64,000 bases of DNA from Cyanobium sp. AMD-g (GTDB taxonomy: Bacteria > Cyanobacteriota > Cyanobacteriia > PCC-6307 > Cyanobiaceae): positions 310,001-374,000 of the forward strand of contig NZ_JAGQCW010000002.1 of the NCBI RefSeq assembly GCF_024346395.1, in the 5' to 3' direction. Shown here piece after piece: positions 49,701-61,906 of this stretch (positions are counted from its first letter, which is position 1; each line of letters starts with the position of its first letter). The translations under genes were made by a program, and so were the position numbers. The notes beneath the pieces are model-generated. The model was given only the letters and a program-made list of their open reading frames with translations, searched no databases and was not told the DNA's origin.

Positions 49701-50192
49701 TCAGGACAAGGCCAGTTCCCGCTCCTCTGCGATGGCCCAGTCCTCCTGGTTGGGATCCCGGCGCTGGTTGCGCCGCTCCACCGACAGCACCGGCACCTCT
49801 TTCAGGGGCGTTTCGAAGGCCACACCAAAGGTGAGGGCAAAGCGGGCTCGGGTGAGCCAGCGCAACTGGGCCTGCATCCGCAACTGGCCGAAGCCGGGAT
49901 GGGCGCGCAGATCCATCAGGAGCCACTGCCCCAGCGCAAGGGGCTGCTCTTCGGAGGCGATCAGGCACATGCCGCCTTCGCCCACGTCGACGATGTCAGC
50001 GAGGAACCAGCGGCCCATGGGCTGGCGAGCGTCATCCAGGCGCCGCAGGGCGATGGTGCGGCAGCTCTCGATCGGATGACGGAGGTAGACCCGATTGTCT
50101 CGGCGGGCGCCAACCCTTTCCTGGTTGCGCAGGAGGACCCCCGAAGCGCACGAGCTCCTCGAAGGCTGGGACCCGGTCTTGTTGGTCAGCAT
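49701..50192 (-). CDS. PilZ-domain protein
   Basis: The 163-aa protein contains a PilZ domain: RVYLR (RxxxR, residues 34-38) and IVDVGEGGMCL, which corresponds to D/NxSxxG with Gly in place of Ser. PilZ proteins bind c-di-GMP and alter motility or exopolysaccharide production. I chose the ATG at 50192 because GGGAGGAG precedes it by 8 bases; an ATG at 50219 is further upstream. A GGDEF/EAL gene 8 kb away could supply the signal. Confidence 0.8.
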   Translation of the reverse strand: MLTNKTGSQPSRSSCASGVLLRNQERVGARRDNRVYLRHPIESCRTIALRRLDDARQPMGRWFLADIVDVGEGGMCLIASEEQPLALGQWLLMDLRAHPGFGQLRMQAQLRWLTRARFALTFGVAFETPLKEVPVLSVERRNQRRDPNQEDWAIAEERELALS

Positions 50193-50425
50193 CGGTATGA
50201 CTCCTCCCTGTGAGTTCATCCTCAACCTTCTGGGTCTCATCGAGAACCATGCTTAGGAAAACGCTATTCGTATGGAGCGCTAGGAAGCGCCAGGATGGCG
50301 ATGGTGGCTTTACAGCCATGGTTTGCGAAGACCCTCAGCGGACAGCGCCCCTTGTTTCCGTAGCAACGGCAACGGGTGACCACCCCGGCGGCACTGCAGG
50401 ATCCAGTCGCGTGGAAGGGTCTGGA

Positions 50426-51865
50426 ATGTTCAGTCAGTACAAACCGAACCAGGGATACGACGAGTACTTCACCTCCACCGACCAGCCCCGGGCCACCCTC
50501 AAGCCGCTGCTCTCGTCCCTCGGCCAGATGGGCCTTGACCAGTTGAACCGGAACCATGAGGCCGCCGGCATGCTGCTCAAGCGCCTCGGAGCCACCTTCC
50601 GCCTCAACGATTCCGACAGCAAGGGTGTGGAACGGATCCTGCCCTTCGATCCGCTGCCCCGGTTGATCGGGGCCCAGGACTGGGAGCTCCTGGAGCGGGG
50701 CCTGATCCAGCGGCTGGAGGCGATCGACCGCTTCCTGGCCGACGTCTATGGCGACCAGAAAATCCTGGCCGACGGCGTGGTGCCCAGGGCTGACGTGGAG
50801 AGCTCCCAGGGTTGGCGGCCCCAGATGCAGGGCTTCCAGCCGCCCCTGGGGCGCTGGTGCCACATCTCGGGCCTGGATCTGGTGCGCGACGGCGATGGCA
50901 CCTGGCGGGTGCTGGAGGACAACCTGCGCTGCCCCTCGGGGGTGGCCTACTTCCTCGAGAACCGGCGCGTGATGAAGCGCATGTTCCCGAGCCTGTTCGC
51001 CGGGCGCACCGTGCAGCCGATCGATGACTACCCCTCCCACCTGTTGCAGACCCTGCGGGAACTGGCCCCCTGGACCGACACGCCCAAGGTGGTGCTGCTC
51101 ACCCCCGGGGTCTTCAACAGCGCCTACTTCGAGCACAGCTACCTCGCCCAGCAGATGGGGATCCAGCTGGTGGAGGGCCGCGACCTGGTCTGCGAAGGGG
51201 ATCGGGTGTGGATGCGCAGCACCGCCGGCCTTGAGGCGGTCGATGTGATCTACCGCCGCATCGACGACGACTTCCTCGACCCGGCCGTGTTCCGCCCTGA
51301 TTCCCTGCTGGGGGTGCGGGGCCTGATGGGGGCCTATGCCGCGGGCCGGGTGGCCATCGCCAATGCCCCGGGCACCGGCGTCGCCGACGACAAGCTCATC
51401 TACGCCTACGTCGGCGAGATGATCCGCTACTACCTGGATGAGGAGCCCATCATCGAGAACGTTCCCACCTACATCTGCTCCAGGCCGGACGACCAGGCCT
51501 ACGTGCTGGAGCACCTCGGGGAGCTGGTGGTGAAGGCGGTGGCGGAAGCCGGTGGCTACGGCATGCTCATCGGCCCCCACGCGAGCCAGGCGGAGATCGC
51601 CGAGTTCGCCGTCAAGATCCAGGCCGACCCCCGCAACTACATCGCCCAGCCAACCCTGGAACTCTCCACCGTGCCTTCCCTGAGCGAAGGCGAGCTCTAC
51701 CCCTGCCACGTCGATCTGCGTCCCTACGTGCTGCGCGGCAAGGAGGCCTGGGTGAGCCCCGGCGGCCTCACCCGCGTGGCCCTGCGGCGCGGTTCCCTGG
51801 TGGTCAATTCCTCCCAGGGGGGCGGCTGCAAGGACACCTGGATCGTGGATGAAGCCCCATGCTGA
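50426..51865 (+). CDS. Circularly permuted ATP-grasp protein
   Basis: The 479-aa protein from the ATG at 50426 belongs to the circularly permuted ATP-grasp type 2 family (DUF404/DUF407): GRWCHISGLDLVRDGDGTWRV, EDNLRCPSGVAYFLENR, VIYRRIDDDFLDPAVFRPDS, ENVPTYICS and KAVAEAGGYGMLIGP. ATP-grasp enzymes join a carboxylate to an amine; the substrate for this family is not known. The gene is followed by alpha-E and transglutaminase genes, each overlapping, the conserved core of a predicted peptide-forming system. Confidence 0.92.
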   Translation: MFSQYKPNQGYDEYFTSTDQPRATLKPLLSSLGQMGLDQLNRNHEAAGMLLKRLGATFRLNDSDSKGVERILPFDPLPRLIGAQDWELLERGLIQRLEAIDRFLADVYGDQKILADGVVPRADVESSQGWRPQMQGFQPPLGRWCHISGLDLVRDGDGTWRVLEDNLRCPSGVAYFLENRRVMKRMFPSLFAGRTVQPIDDYPSHLLQTLRELAPWTDTPKVVLLTPGVFNSAYFEHSYLAQQMGIQLVEGRDLVCEGDRVWMRSTAGLEAVDVIYRRIDDDFLDPAVFRPDSLLGVRGLMGAYAAGRVAIANAPGTGVADDKLIYAYVGEMIRYYLDEEPIIENVPTYICSRPDDQAYVLEHLGELVVKAVAEAGGYGMLIGPHASQAEIAEFAVKIQADPRNYIAQPTLELSTVPSLSEGELYPCHVDLRPYVLRGKEAWVSPGGLTRVALRRGSLVVNSSQGGGCKDTWIVDEAPC

Positions 51866-52839
51866 GCCGCGTCGCCGACTCCCTCTACTGGATCAACCGC
51901 AACGTTGAACGGGCCGAGAACATCTCCCGCTTCGTGGAGGTGAGCGAGGCCATGGCCCTCGATTGCCCCCCCGGTAGCGCCGAACCCTGGCTCCCCCTGA
52001 TCGATGCCAGTGGTGACCGCAAGCTCTTCGATGAGCTCTGTCCGGTGGTCACCCCCGAAGCCGTGATCCATTTCCTGGTGCGGGAGGCCGACAATCCCAG
52101 CAGCGTTCTCAACTGCATCGGCAGTGCCCGGGAGAACGCCCGGCAGATCCGTGAAGTGATCACCACGGAGATGTGGGAGCAGATCAACGACATCTACTGG
52201 ACGCTGCAGGAGGAGACCTTCTGGCAACAACCGCCCCAGGAGCAGCTGCGGGAGATCCGCCGCGCCTGCCAGCTCTTCTACGGGATCACCGACGCCACCC
52301 TCAGCCGCGACCTCTCCTGGCAGTTCAGTCGCCTGGGGCGCCTGCTGGAGCGGGCCGACAAGACCACCCGGATCCTGGACGTCAAGTACTTCCTGCTGCT
52401 TCCCTCCCCTGAGGAAGTGGGTGGGGTGCTGGACGAGCTGCAGTGGATCTCCCTGCTGCGTTCGGCTGGCGCTTACCAGATGTTCCGGCAGTCGAGCCAG
52501 CAGGCCATCGAACCGAAAGCCGTGGCGGCCTTCCTGCTGCTGGATCCGATCTTCCCCCGCTCCGTGCGTTACTGCCTGGAGCGGATCAGCGACACCCTGC
52601 GGATCATCCGCGGCAGCTCGGTCCCGCGGCCAGCGGATGACCTGGAGTGCCTGATCGGGCTCACCCTGGCCCACTGGAGCTTCACCAGGATTGATGAACT
52701 CGTCGCCACCGGGCTGCATGAGGCCATCGACAACTTCCAGTCGGATCTCAACCGCCTGCATGCGTTGATCGAAGCGCGCTACTTCATCGCGCCCCCGAGC
52801 AGCACCTCCAGTCATGAGGCGGCATGCGAGCCCGCCTGA
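51859..52839 (+). CDS. Alpha-E domain protein (DUF403)
   Basis: The 326-aa all-helical protein starts MLSRVADSLYWINRNVERAE, the hallmark of the alpha-E family, and continues ENARQIREVITTEMWEQIND and LGRLLERADKTTRILDVKY. It overlaps the ATP-grasp stop by 7 bp and the transglutaminase start by 16 bp. Alpha-E proteins accompany circularly permuted ATP-grasp enzymes across bacteria; whether they are scaffolds, substrates or enzymes is not established. Confidence 0.93.
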   Translation: MLSRVADSLYWINRNVERAENISRFVEVSEAMALDCPPGSAEPWLPLIDASGDRKLFDELCPVVTPEAVIHFLVREADNPSSVLNCIGSARENARQIREVITTEMWEQINDIYWTLQEETFWQQPPQEQLREIRRACQLFYGITDATLSRDLSWQFSRLGRLLERADKTTRILDVKYFLLLPSPEEVGGVLDELQWISLLRSAGAYQMFRQSSQQAIEPKAVAAFLLLDPIFPRSVRYCLERISDTLRIIRGSSVPRPADDLECLIGLTLAHWSFTRIDELVATGLHEAIDNFQSDLNRLHALIEARYFIAPPSSTSSHEAACEPA

Positions 52840-53723
52840 CCCACACCTTCCATTACCGCTACAGCGCCCCGGTGTTCCTGGGTCCCCACCGTTTCTGCCT
52901 GAAGCCCCGGGGCCACGGCTTCCAGCGCCTGCTCCATTTCCACCTGGCCATCAGCCCGGAACCGTCCCTGCTGTATCCGCTGGTGGCGGCCAGTGGCGAT
53001 GAAATCCTCCGGGCCCGCTTCGAGGGCAGCACCGAGACCTTCCGGGTCCAGGCGATCAGCGATGTGGAGACCACGCCGCCCCCGGCCCTGGCCGCCTGCC
53101 TGGAGGACCAGGAGCCCCTGCTGCCCTACCCGGTGGGCCACCTCAATGGCGACTTGCTGGGTTCCCTGGAGGGGTGGCTGCCCAACGGCCAGCACGACCC
53201 GGCCGCGGTGGATCTGGCCCAGGAAGCGCTGATGGGCAGCGACCAGCGCGGGCTGATGTTCCTCGATCAACTGGTCGAGATCATCAAGGACCGGGTCAAG
53301 TACACCCAGCGGCACGTGGGGCCCGCCTGGCCGGCGGGCCGCACCCTCAAGGAACGGGTCGGTTCCTGCCGCGACCTGGCGATGCTGATGATCGAGACCT
53401 GCCGCTGCGCCGGCCTGCCGGCCCGGTTCGTGAGCGGCTACCACCTGGTGGAACCGCCGCCGCAGCAGTACGACCTGCATGCCTGGGCGGAGGTCTACCT
53501 GCCCGGGGCGGGCTGGCGGGGCTTCGACCCCAGCGGCAAGGGCAGCATCGACGACCGCTACATCACCCTGGCCACCTCCTCCAAGCCCACCCTCACGGCG
53601 GCGGTGAACGGCAGTTTTTCGGGTCCTGCCGGGGTGGAAAGCGAACTGGATTGGACGATCGAGGCGGAGCTGCTGGAGCCCGCTCCCATGGGCGCTTCCT
53701 GGCACGGAGTGCTGCAGCGCTGA
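52824..53723 (+). CDS. Transglutaminase-like cysteine peptidase family protein
   Basis: The 299-aa protein has an N-terminal beta domain (LTHTFHYRYSAPVFLGPHR) and a transglutaminase-fold core with a full catalytic triad: Cys182 in VGSCRDLAMLM, His219 in YDLHAWAEVY and Asp235 in GFDPS. It is a soluble bacterial form likely to hydrolyse or transfer amide bonds. It overlaps alpha-E by 16 bp and precedes glycogen phosphorylase. Confidence 0.92.
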   Translation: MRARLTHTFHYRYSAPVFLGPHRFCLKPRGHGFQRLLHFHLAISPEPSLLYPLVAASGDEILRARFEGSTETFRVQAISDVETTPPPALAACLEDQEPLLPYPVGHLNGDLLGSLEGWLPNGQHDPAAVDLAQEALMGSDQRGLMFLDQLVEIIKDRVKYTQRHVGPAWPAGRTLKERVGSCRDLAMLMIETCRCAGLPARFVSGYHLVEPPPQQYDLHAWAEVYLPGAGWRGFDPSGKGSIDDRYITLATSSKPTLTAAVNGSFSGPAGVESELDWTIEAELLEPAPMGASWHGVLQR

Positions 53724-53760
53724 AAGAAAGCCACTCTTAAGGAGCGCCCGCCTGTATCCG

Positions 53761-56256
<2,496 letters not shown>

Positions 56257-56286
56257 GCCTCCCGCAACTCGCATGAGCTGGCCCTC

Positions 56287-58374
56287 ATGAGCTGGATGGA
56301 GACGGTGGCCGAGGCTGCCGAGTCGCGCCTGCGCGCCGCCGGCATCCAGCTCACCCTCGGCGGTGAGCCCACCCTGGTGCCCCTCAATCCGGAGGGGCCG
56401 GAGTGGAGCGTCACCGCCGACGGGCCCACCAAGCTCACCATCGCCCGGGCCATGGCCCGGGATCTGCAGCTGCTGGTCTGGCGCGGCAGCACCCTCCTCT
56501 ACTGCCCCGGCAAGCGCTACGACGGTGAGGTCAATCCCCGCTGGGCCCTGCGGCTGTTCCTGGGCGACGACGGCACGGCGCCGGTCCGCTGGCCCGGCTT
56601 CTGCCAGCCCGGTCTGGAAGGCTCACCGCTGAAAGCCAGCGAAGGCCCGGCCTGGTTGGAGCGCCTGGGTGGGCTGCTGGGCCTCAGGCTCCAGCCCGTC
56701 TTGCTGCGGGATCCCCTCGACCCCGAGCGGCGGGCCTGGGCGGCCCCCTTGAGCGTCGCGCCCGCGGAGACGGCGGCCAAGGGGGGAGTGGTCGACTGGA
56801 AGGTGGCACCCTGGCCCCTGGAGGAGAGCCTGCGGGAGCTCACCGGTGCCCCCGGTCCGGCCGGCCTGCGCCTGCCCCTTGAGCACCTGCCCGACGACGT
56901 GCCCCGCCAGGTGCTCACCCTGGAGATCGATCCCGACGGCTGGGAACTGTTTCTGCCGCCCCTGGAGCGCGAACCGTTGCGCCAGTTGCTGCAGGCGGTG
57001 GCCGACAGCCTCGGCGACCTGGCCGCGCCACGGCTCAGCGGCGTACTGCCCTTCGATGCCGGCGAGCGCTGGCAGGTGCTGGGCCTGACGGCCGATCCGG
57101 GTGTGCTGGAGATCAACCTGCCCGTCTGCCACAGCTGGCTGGAGTACCACGAGTGGCTGCAGCGGCTGGAGGAGGTCGGCGAGCGCGTTGGCCTGCGCAG
57201 TTGGAAGGACCTGGGCGACGGCCGCCAGGAGGGCACCGGTGGCGGCAACCACCTGCTCTGGGGTGGCCCCGATCTGGCCCACCATCCCTTCTTTTCGAGG
57301 CCGGCCTGGCTGACGGGGATCCTGCGCTACTGGCAACGGCACCCGTCACTGGCATACCTGTTCTGCGGCCCCGGGGTGGGCCCCTCCTCCCAGTCGCCAC
57401 GGCCGGACGAGGCGATCGGTGACTGCTTCGATCTGGAGCTGGCCTACCGCGCCATCGAGCAGGCGGAGGGCCAGCCCTCGAGCGAACCCTTCGGGGATGT
57501 CCGGGGCCTGATCGGCGAAACGCTGCGCCATCTCCATGCCGACCGCAGCGGCAACAACCACCGCAGCGAGATCAGCTTCGACAAGTTCTGGAACCCCGGA
57601 GCCCCGGCCGGTTGCCTGGGCCTGGTGGAGTTCCGGGCCCTGGAAAGCCTTCCCAGCATGGCCTGGAGCAGCACCATCGCCCTGCTGTGGAGCGCCCTGG
57701 CGGCCCACCTGCTGGATCCCCGTCACCGCCCCACCGAGCTGTACGACTGGGGCTCGACCCTGCATGACCGCCAGCTGCTGCCCAGCCAGTTGTGGGCCGA
57801 CCTGGAGGCGATCCTGGCCGACCTTGCGGCCGATGGGCTGGCCCTTGATCCGGCGCCGTTCCGGGCCATCTGGGAGTGGCGTTTTCCGCCCCTGCTGCGC
57901 TGGCAGGGGGAGGCCGACTCCACCGATGTGGCCCCGGCCCTGGAACTGCGGCCCGCCCCCGAGCCCTGGCCCCTGATCTGCGACACCCCGGTGCAGGGGG
58001 GCTTCACCAGCCGGTTCATCGACGGCTCCCTGCGCCGTTTCGAGGTGGTGGCCAACTCGGCGTTCCGCCGGCACTGCCAGCTGCTGGTGAATGGCCGGCC
58101 CCTGCCGCTGGAGCCCGCCGGGGAGGGGGCGCCCCAGGTGCTGGCGGTGCGCTTCCGCTTCCAGCGTCTCTTCCCGTGCCTGCATCCGGCGATCGAGCCG
58201 CACATGCCGCTGGAGCTGGTGCTGCGCGCCCCCGGCGGGGATTTCGGCTTCCGCCTGCACCCCGATGGCCACCGCTTTGAACCCTGCCTGGCGCCGGAGT
58301 TCGTTCCCGGGGCCCCCGCCTGGCAGGGGCGTCAACGCCCCACCGACCACAGCATCGATCTGCGGATCGGCTGA
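56287..58374 (+). CDS. DUF2126 protein without the usual N-terminal transglutaminase domain
   Basis: The 695-aa protein matches DUF2126: LTLGGEPTLVPLN at the start, TGGGNHLLWGGPDLAHHPFF near 317, NNHRSEISFDKFWNP near 420 and GLVEFRALESLPSM. DUF2126 has been proposed to be an amidoligase related to carboxylate-amine ligases. In most genomes it is fused to a transglutaminase at the N-terminus, giving about 1,100 residues; here that part is missing and a separate transglutaminase gene lies 2.6 kb upstream. A 6-bp hairpin (58377-58392) follows the stop. Confidence 0.88.
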   Translation: MSWMETVAEAAESRLRAAGIQLTLGGEPTLVPLNPEGPEWSVTADGPTKLTIARAMARDLQLLVWRGSTLLYCPGKRYDGEVNPRWALRLFLGDDGTAPVRWPGFCQPGLEGSPLKASEGPAWLERLGGLLGLRLQPVLLRDPLDPERRAWAAPLSVAPAETAAKGGVVDWKVAPWPLEESLRELTGAPGPAGLRLPLEHLPDDVPRQVLTLEIDPDGWELFLPPLEREPLRQLLQAVADSLGDLAAPRLSGVLPFDAGERWQVLGLTADPGVLEINLPVCHSWLEYHEWLQRLEEVGERVGLRSWKDLGDGRQEGTGGGNHLLWGGPDLAHHPFFSRPAWLTGILRYWQRHPSLAYLFCGPGVGPSSQSPRPDEAIGDCFDLELAYRAIEQAEGQPSSEPFGDVRGLIGETLRHLHADRSGNNHRSEISFDKFWNPGAPAGCLGLVEFRALESLPSMAWSSTIALLWSALAAHLLDPRHRPTELYDWGSTLHDRQLLPSQLWADLEAILADLAADGLALDPAPFRAIWEWRFPPLLRWQGEADSTDVAPALELRPAPEPWPLICDTPVQGGFTSRFIDGSLRRFEVVANSAFRRHCQLLVNGRPLPLEPAGEGAPQVLAVRFRFQRLFPCLHPAIEPHMPLELVLRAPGGDFGFRLHPDGHRFEPCLAPEFVPGAPAWQGRQRPTDHSIDLRIG

Positions 58375-58592
58375 CCGTCTGCGTCAGCAGACATGAACCA
58401 CAACCAAAGCAGGGGAGAGCGTTCAGCACCATCCAATTCTTCTCTTTCCTTCACTCTTCAGGCAGCTCGGGGCCATATTTTCAGTCCAATTCTCAGCAGC
58501 GCTGCAGTTATCACGAATCACTTCGGGAGGGCGGGGGATTTTCCTTCCCCAGCCTGGTCAGCACCGAAATCGATGCCTAACATCCCTGGTGA

Positions 58593-60728
58593 ATGGAAGC
58601 ACCAGTGCAATCTTTCTGGTTCAGCACCCCTTCGGAACAGGGGCTGATTCCTTGCGTTGACAGCGTCGGTGATGCCCTGCGTTTTGCCGCTGACCTGGGC
58701 AGCGATGATCTCGTTGTCCTGGATCTCGCCACGGGCCATTTCATTGATTGCAACCGTTCCGCCCACGAACGGCTTGGCTATGAGCGGGACCAGTTCCTCA
58801 CATTGAATCCAGCTGCGATTCAGGCGGGTGGGGACCTGTCCGATGATCTGATGCAGGATCAGCTGCGGGTGATGCGCCAGCAGCCCAGGGGCAGCTTCGC
58901 CACGCGCCACCGGGCCCGTTCCGGCAGCTGCCGGGATGTGTCCGTCAGCTATCAGGTGCTGGAGTTACGGGGCCGGCTGGTGGCCCTCGTCAGCCACCGT
59001 GACCGCAGCGATCTGGACACGGCCTTGCGGGAAAGCTCCCGGCTGGGCTCGCTGCTCCAGGAAGCCGAGCGACTCACCCACGTGGGCAGCTGGGAGCTGA
59101 ACCATCGCACCGGAGAACTGCTCTGGTCGAACGAGGCCTACAGCATCTTCAATACCGCCCCGGAGCTGACGGCGCCGTCCTACGAGGTGTTCCTCAGGAC
59201 GGTCCATCCGGAGGATCGTTCCCTGGTGGATGCCACCTTCCAGGACGCCTTCCGCTCGGGCCAGCCCTATCGGATCGAGCATCGTCTGCTGCTGGGCAAT
59301 GGCCTGCTCAAGGTGGTGCTGGAGCGGGGACGCACGACCCTCGACGACGACGGACGACCGCTGTTCACGGTGGGAACGGTTCAGGACATCAGCGAACAGC
59401 ACGAGATTCAGCAGCGATTGGAGCGGATCGCCTTTGTCGATCCCCTCACCAGGCTGCCCAACAAGGCCGCCGCCGTTCGTCAGCTGGCCCGTCTGCTGCG
59501 CACCTCCGGTACGGACCACAGCATCGCCCTGATCAACCTCGACCTCGACAACTTCCAGTCGATCAACAACAGCCTGGGCCATGAGATCGGCAACCAGGTG
59601 CTCCAGGCCAGCGGCACCTGCCTGCGCCACCTGCTGCGGCCGGACGACTGGCTGGCCCGGGTCGGCAGTGATGAATTCATCCTGCTGCGGCCCCTGCCCA
59701 TGGCCGACCGGGGCCAGGCTCTGCAGTGGGCTGAGGAGATCCGCCGCACCCTTGGCAACACCCCCGGGATGGGTACGGGCCTGGCGGTCCAGCCCAGCGC
59801 TTCTCTGGGGGTGGCCCTGGCCCCGGACCACGGCCTCGACCCCGACACCCTGCTGCGCTGCGCCAACACGGCCTTGATGGAGGCCAAGCAGCACGGCAAG
59901 AACCAGCTGCGCCTTTACACCCCGGAGATCAGCCTGCAGTTGCGTGAGCGCCTCGAGCTGGAGCTGAGCCTGGCCCGGGCCATTGATCGGGAGCAACTGC
60001 GGCTGTATTACCAACCCCAGATCGATCGGGGTGGCAGCCGGATTGCGGGAGCCGAGGCCCTGCTGCGCTGGCGGGACCAGAGCGGCCGGATGGTGTCACC
60101 GAACGTGTTCATTCCGCTGGCCGAGAAGACCGGCCAGATTCACAGCATCGGCCTCTGGGTGATCGAAGAGGCCTGCCGTCAACTGCACGCCTGGCACAGG
60201 CAGGGGCTGCGGCCGGGGAAAGTGGCGATCAACATCTCCGCCCTGCAGCTGGGGGCCGAACACCCCTCCCTGGCCGAGCTGCTGGCCGGGGCGCTGCAGA
60301 ACTACGGCCTGTTGCCCGAGAATCTCGAACTGGAGATCACCGAAACGGCCCTGCTCAACGATCCAGGCCGTGCTGGCGAACAACTGCGGCAGCTCGCCGA
60401 GAGCGGTTTCAGCCTGGCGATCGATGACTTCGGCACGGGCTATTCCTCGTTGGCCATGCTCCATTCCCTGCCCCTCGACAAGCTCAAGATCGACCGCTTC
60501 TTCGTCGACCGCCTTGGCAATGACGATGCCGACCTGGCCATCGTCAAGGCCACCATCGTGATGGCCAAGGAGCTGGGATTGATGACCCTGGCGGAAGGGG
60601 TGGAAACCCGTGAGCAGCTGCGGATGCTTCAGAACCTCGGCTGCGACCAGTTCCAGGGGCACCTGCTGGGCCGCCCCATGTCCGCCGACGCCTTCGGCGC
60701 CCTGTTGCGGCTCGCTGCCGCAACCTGA
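58593..60728 (+). CDS. PAS-GGDEF-EAL c-di-GMP signalling protein
   Basis: The 711-aa protein has two PAS regions (about 35-130 and 160-285), a GGDEF domain (290-460) and an EAL domain (470-705). The GGDEF signature is GSDEF (358-362), with the second Gly changed to Ser, so cyclase activity is doubtful. The EAL site is intact: EALLRW near 488, the NISALQL region, ELEITETALL and DDFGTGYSSL near 611. It most likely breaks down c-di-GMP, with GTP or PAS signals controlling it. No membrane segment, so it should be cytoplasmic. Confidence 0.93.
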   Translation: MEAPVQSFWFSTPSEQGLIPCVDSVGDALRFAADLGSDDLVVLDLATGHFIDCNRSAHERLGYERDQFLTLNPAAIQAGGDLSDDLMQDQLRVMRQQPRGSFATRHRARSGSCRDVSVSYQVLELRGRLVALVSHRDRSDLDTALRESSRLGSLLQEAERLTHVGSWELNHRTGELLWSNEAYSIFNTAPELTAPSYEVFLRTVHPEDRSLVDATFQDAFRSGQPYRIEHRLLLGNGLLKVVLERGRTTLDDDGRPLFTVGTVQDISEQHEIQQRLERIAFVDPLTRLPNKAAAVRQLARLLRTSGTDHSIALINLDLDNFQSINNSLGHEIGNQVLQASGTCLRHLLRPDDWLARVGSDEFILLRPLPMADRGQALQWAEEIRRTLGNTPGMGTGLAVQPSASLGVALAPDHGLDPDTLLRCANTALMEAKQHGKNQLRLYTPEISLQLRERLELELSLARAIDREQLRLYYQPQIDRGGSRIAGAEALLRWRDQSGRMVSPNVFIPLAEKTGQIHSIGLWVIEEACRQLHAWHRQGLRPGKVAINISALQLGAEHPSLAELLAGALQNYGLLPENLELEITETALLNDPGRAGEQLRQLAESGFSLAIDDFGTGYSSLAMLHSLPLDKLKIDRFFVDRLGNDDADLAIVKATIVMAKELGLMTLAEGVETREQLRMLQNLGCDQFQGHLLGRPMSADAFGALLRLAAAT

Positions 60729-60736
60729 ACCCGCGC

Positions 60737-61294
60737 CTACCAGCTCACCCCGTGCAGCTTGGGCAGGGGGGCGGTCTTGGAGGTCACCGCGAAGAGCCGT
60801 GGGATCCGGTGGCTGTTGTACACGCGGAATTCGCGCACCACGCTGGCGCCTTCCTCGCGCACGGCCTGGTTGAGCACCAGGGAGCCATCAGGATCAGAGA
60901 CGGAACGGTGGAACGTGCCGGGGGGAATGCGCAGGATGTCGCCGCCGCAGTCGAGGCGAACAATGTGATACGGGTAGTTCCAGCCCAGGTTGACCAGGAA
61001 GAAGGTGCGGCCGCCGTGCATGGCCAGCAGGTTGTCTTCCTGATGGGGATGGAGATAGAACTGCCAGCTGCCGGACTCCTGACAGTCGGGCGGGCTGATC
61101 GCCGGGCCCGAATGCACCACCAGATCCCGCTTGTTGGACGTGGGCACGGTGATATCGAAGAACCGCACCGACGGGGTGTCGCGGAACTTCTCGTAGGGGA
61201 TCAGCTCGAACATCGGAGCTGGACGGGGCCCCTGGGCGGCACCGCTGGGTGGGCGGCCTTGCAGCTCGTCTCTCGACGGGACGGTGGCGGTCAT
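60737..61294 (-). CDS. Cupin-fold protein of unknown function
   Basis: The 185-aa protein has a single cupin barrel: LHPHQEDNLLAMHGGRTFFL resembles cupin motif 1 (His, His, Glu-type ligands), and GDILRIPPGTFHRSVSD motif 2. A metal is likely, but the reaction is unknown. An ATG at 61213 would remove 27 Pro/Gly-rich residues. It ends 8 bp from the convergent GGDEF/EAL gene and is divergent from narM. Confidence 0.7.
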   Translation of the reverse strand: MTATVPSRDELQGRPPSGAAQGPRPAPMFELIPYEKFRDTPSVRFFDITVPTSNKRDLVVHSGPAISPPDCQESGSWQFYLHPHQEDNLLAMHGGRTFFLVNLGWNYPYHIVRLDCGGDILRIPPGTFHRSVSDPDGSLVLNQAVREEGASVVREFRVYNSHRIPRLFAVTSKTAPLPKLHGVSW

Positions 61295-61444
61295 GGGAGC
61301 GACTTCGTCAGAAGCCTCTGCGGTCTCTTCAGTGAACCTAATCCTGGCGGGGTCCCACGGTGAGATCGGCTACGAAAGCCCGCGGGCGTTGGGCCAGTTC
61401 CAGTGGTGGTGATGCCTAGGGTGAGACCTCTGCGCGCCGGGCCC

Positions 61445-61906
61445 ATGGGCCGCCACGACCATTGTTTCGGCTTTGAGGCCGACTTCGTCGGCGACCTGCG
61501 CTGCATCCCGATGGCGGTGCGGCGCAAGCTGGATCTGGTGGGCGTCAAGCTGAAGCTGAGCCACTGGGCTGACCTCAGCGACCAGGAGCGGCAGCGGTTG
61601 CTGGCCTGGCCGGACGACCCCGCTGCCCTGGCGGAGCTGGACGACTGGCTCGGCCGGCGCACGGCCGGCATGGCCGCCGGCGCCGCGGGCCGGCTGGAGC
61701 CCGCCTGCGATGCCCCGTGGCAGCAGGGCGATGCTCCCCCCCCGGTGCTGCTCGCCTCCTGCCAGCAGCTGGGGCTGGGCCTGCCCCCCCACGCCTGGGG
61801 GGAGCTCGATGAGCTGCAGCGCTTCGCCCTGGTGAAGCTCAGCCATCCGGGCCATGAGCACCGCAACCTGCCGCGGGCCTTCGCCGAGTTCGGCCTCAAG
61901 GCATGA
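61445..61906 (+). CDS. narM: Nitrate reductase-associated protein NarM
   Basis: The 153-aa protein has the NarM/TIGR02664 sequence: FGFEADFVGDLRCIPMAVRRKLD followed by GVKLKLSHWADLSDQERQ and ALVKLSHPGHEHRNLPRAFAEF. (These pieces are given separately.) NarM is required for active ferredoxin-nitrate reductase NarB in cyanobacteria. The ATG at 61445 matches the family start; ATG 61412 and GTG 61403 are in frame. The stop overlaps mobA by 4 bp, linking it to molybdenum cofactor synthesis. Confidence 0.9.
   Translation: MGRHDHCFGFEADFVGDLRCIPMAVRRKLDLVGVKLKLSHWADLSDQERQRLLAWPDDPAALAELDDWLGRRTAGMAAGAAGRLEPACDAPWQQGDAPPPVLLASCQQLGLGLPPHAWGELDELQRFALVKLSHPGHEHRNLPRAFAEFGLKA

Noticed and set aside
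58377..58392. GTCTGC-GTCA-GCAGAC hairpin after the DUF2126 gene as a terminator
   Set aside because: The stem is only 6 bp and no T-tract follows on the transcript strand.
58393..58647. 84-codon frame before the PAS-GGDEF-EAL gene
   Set aside because: No recognisable features and overlap with the start of the real gene.
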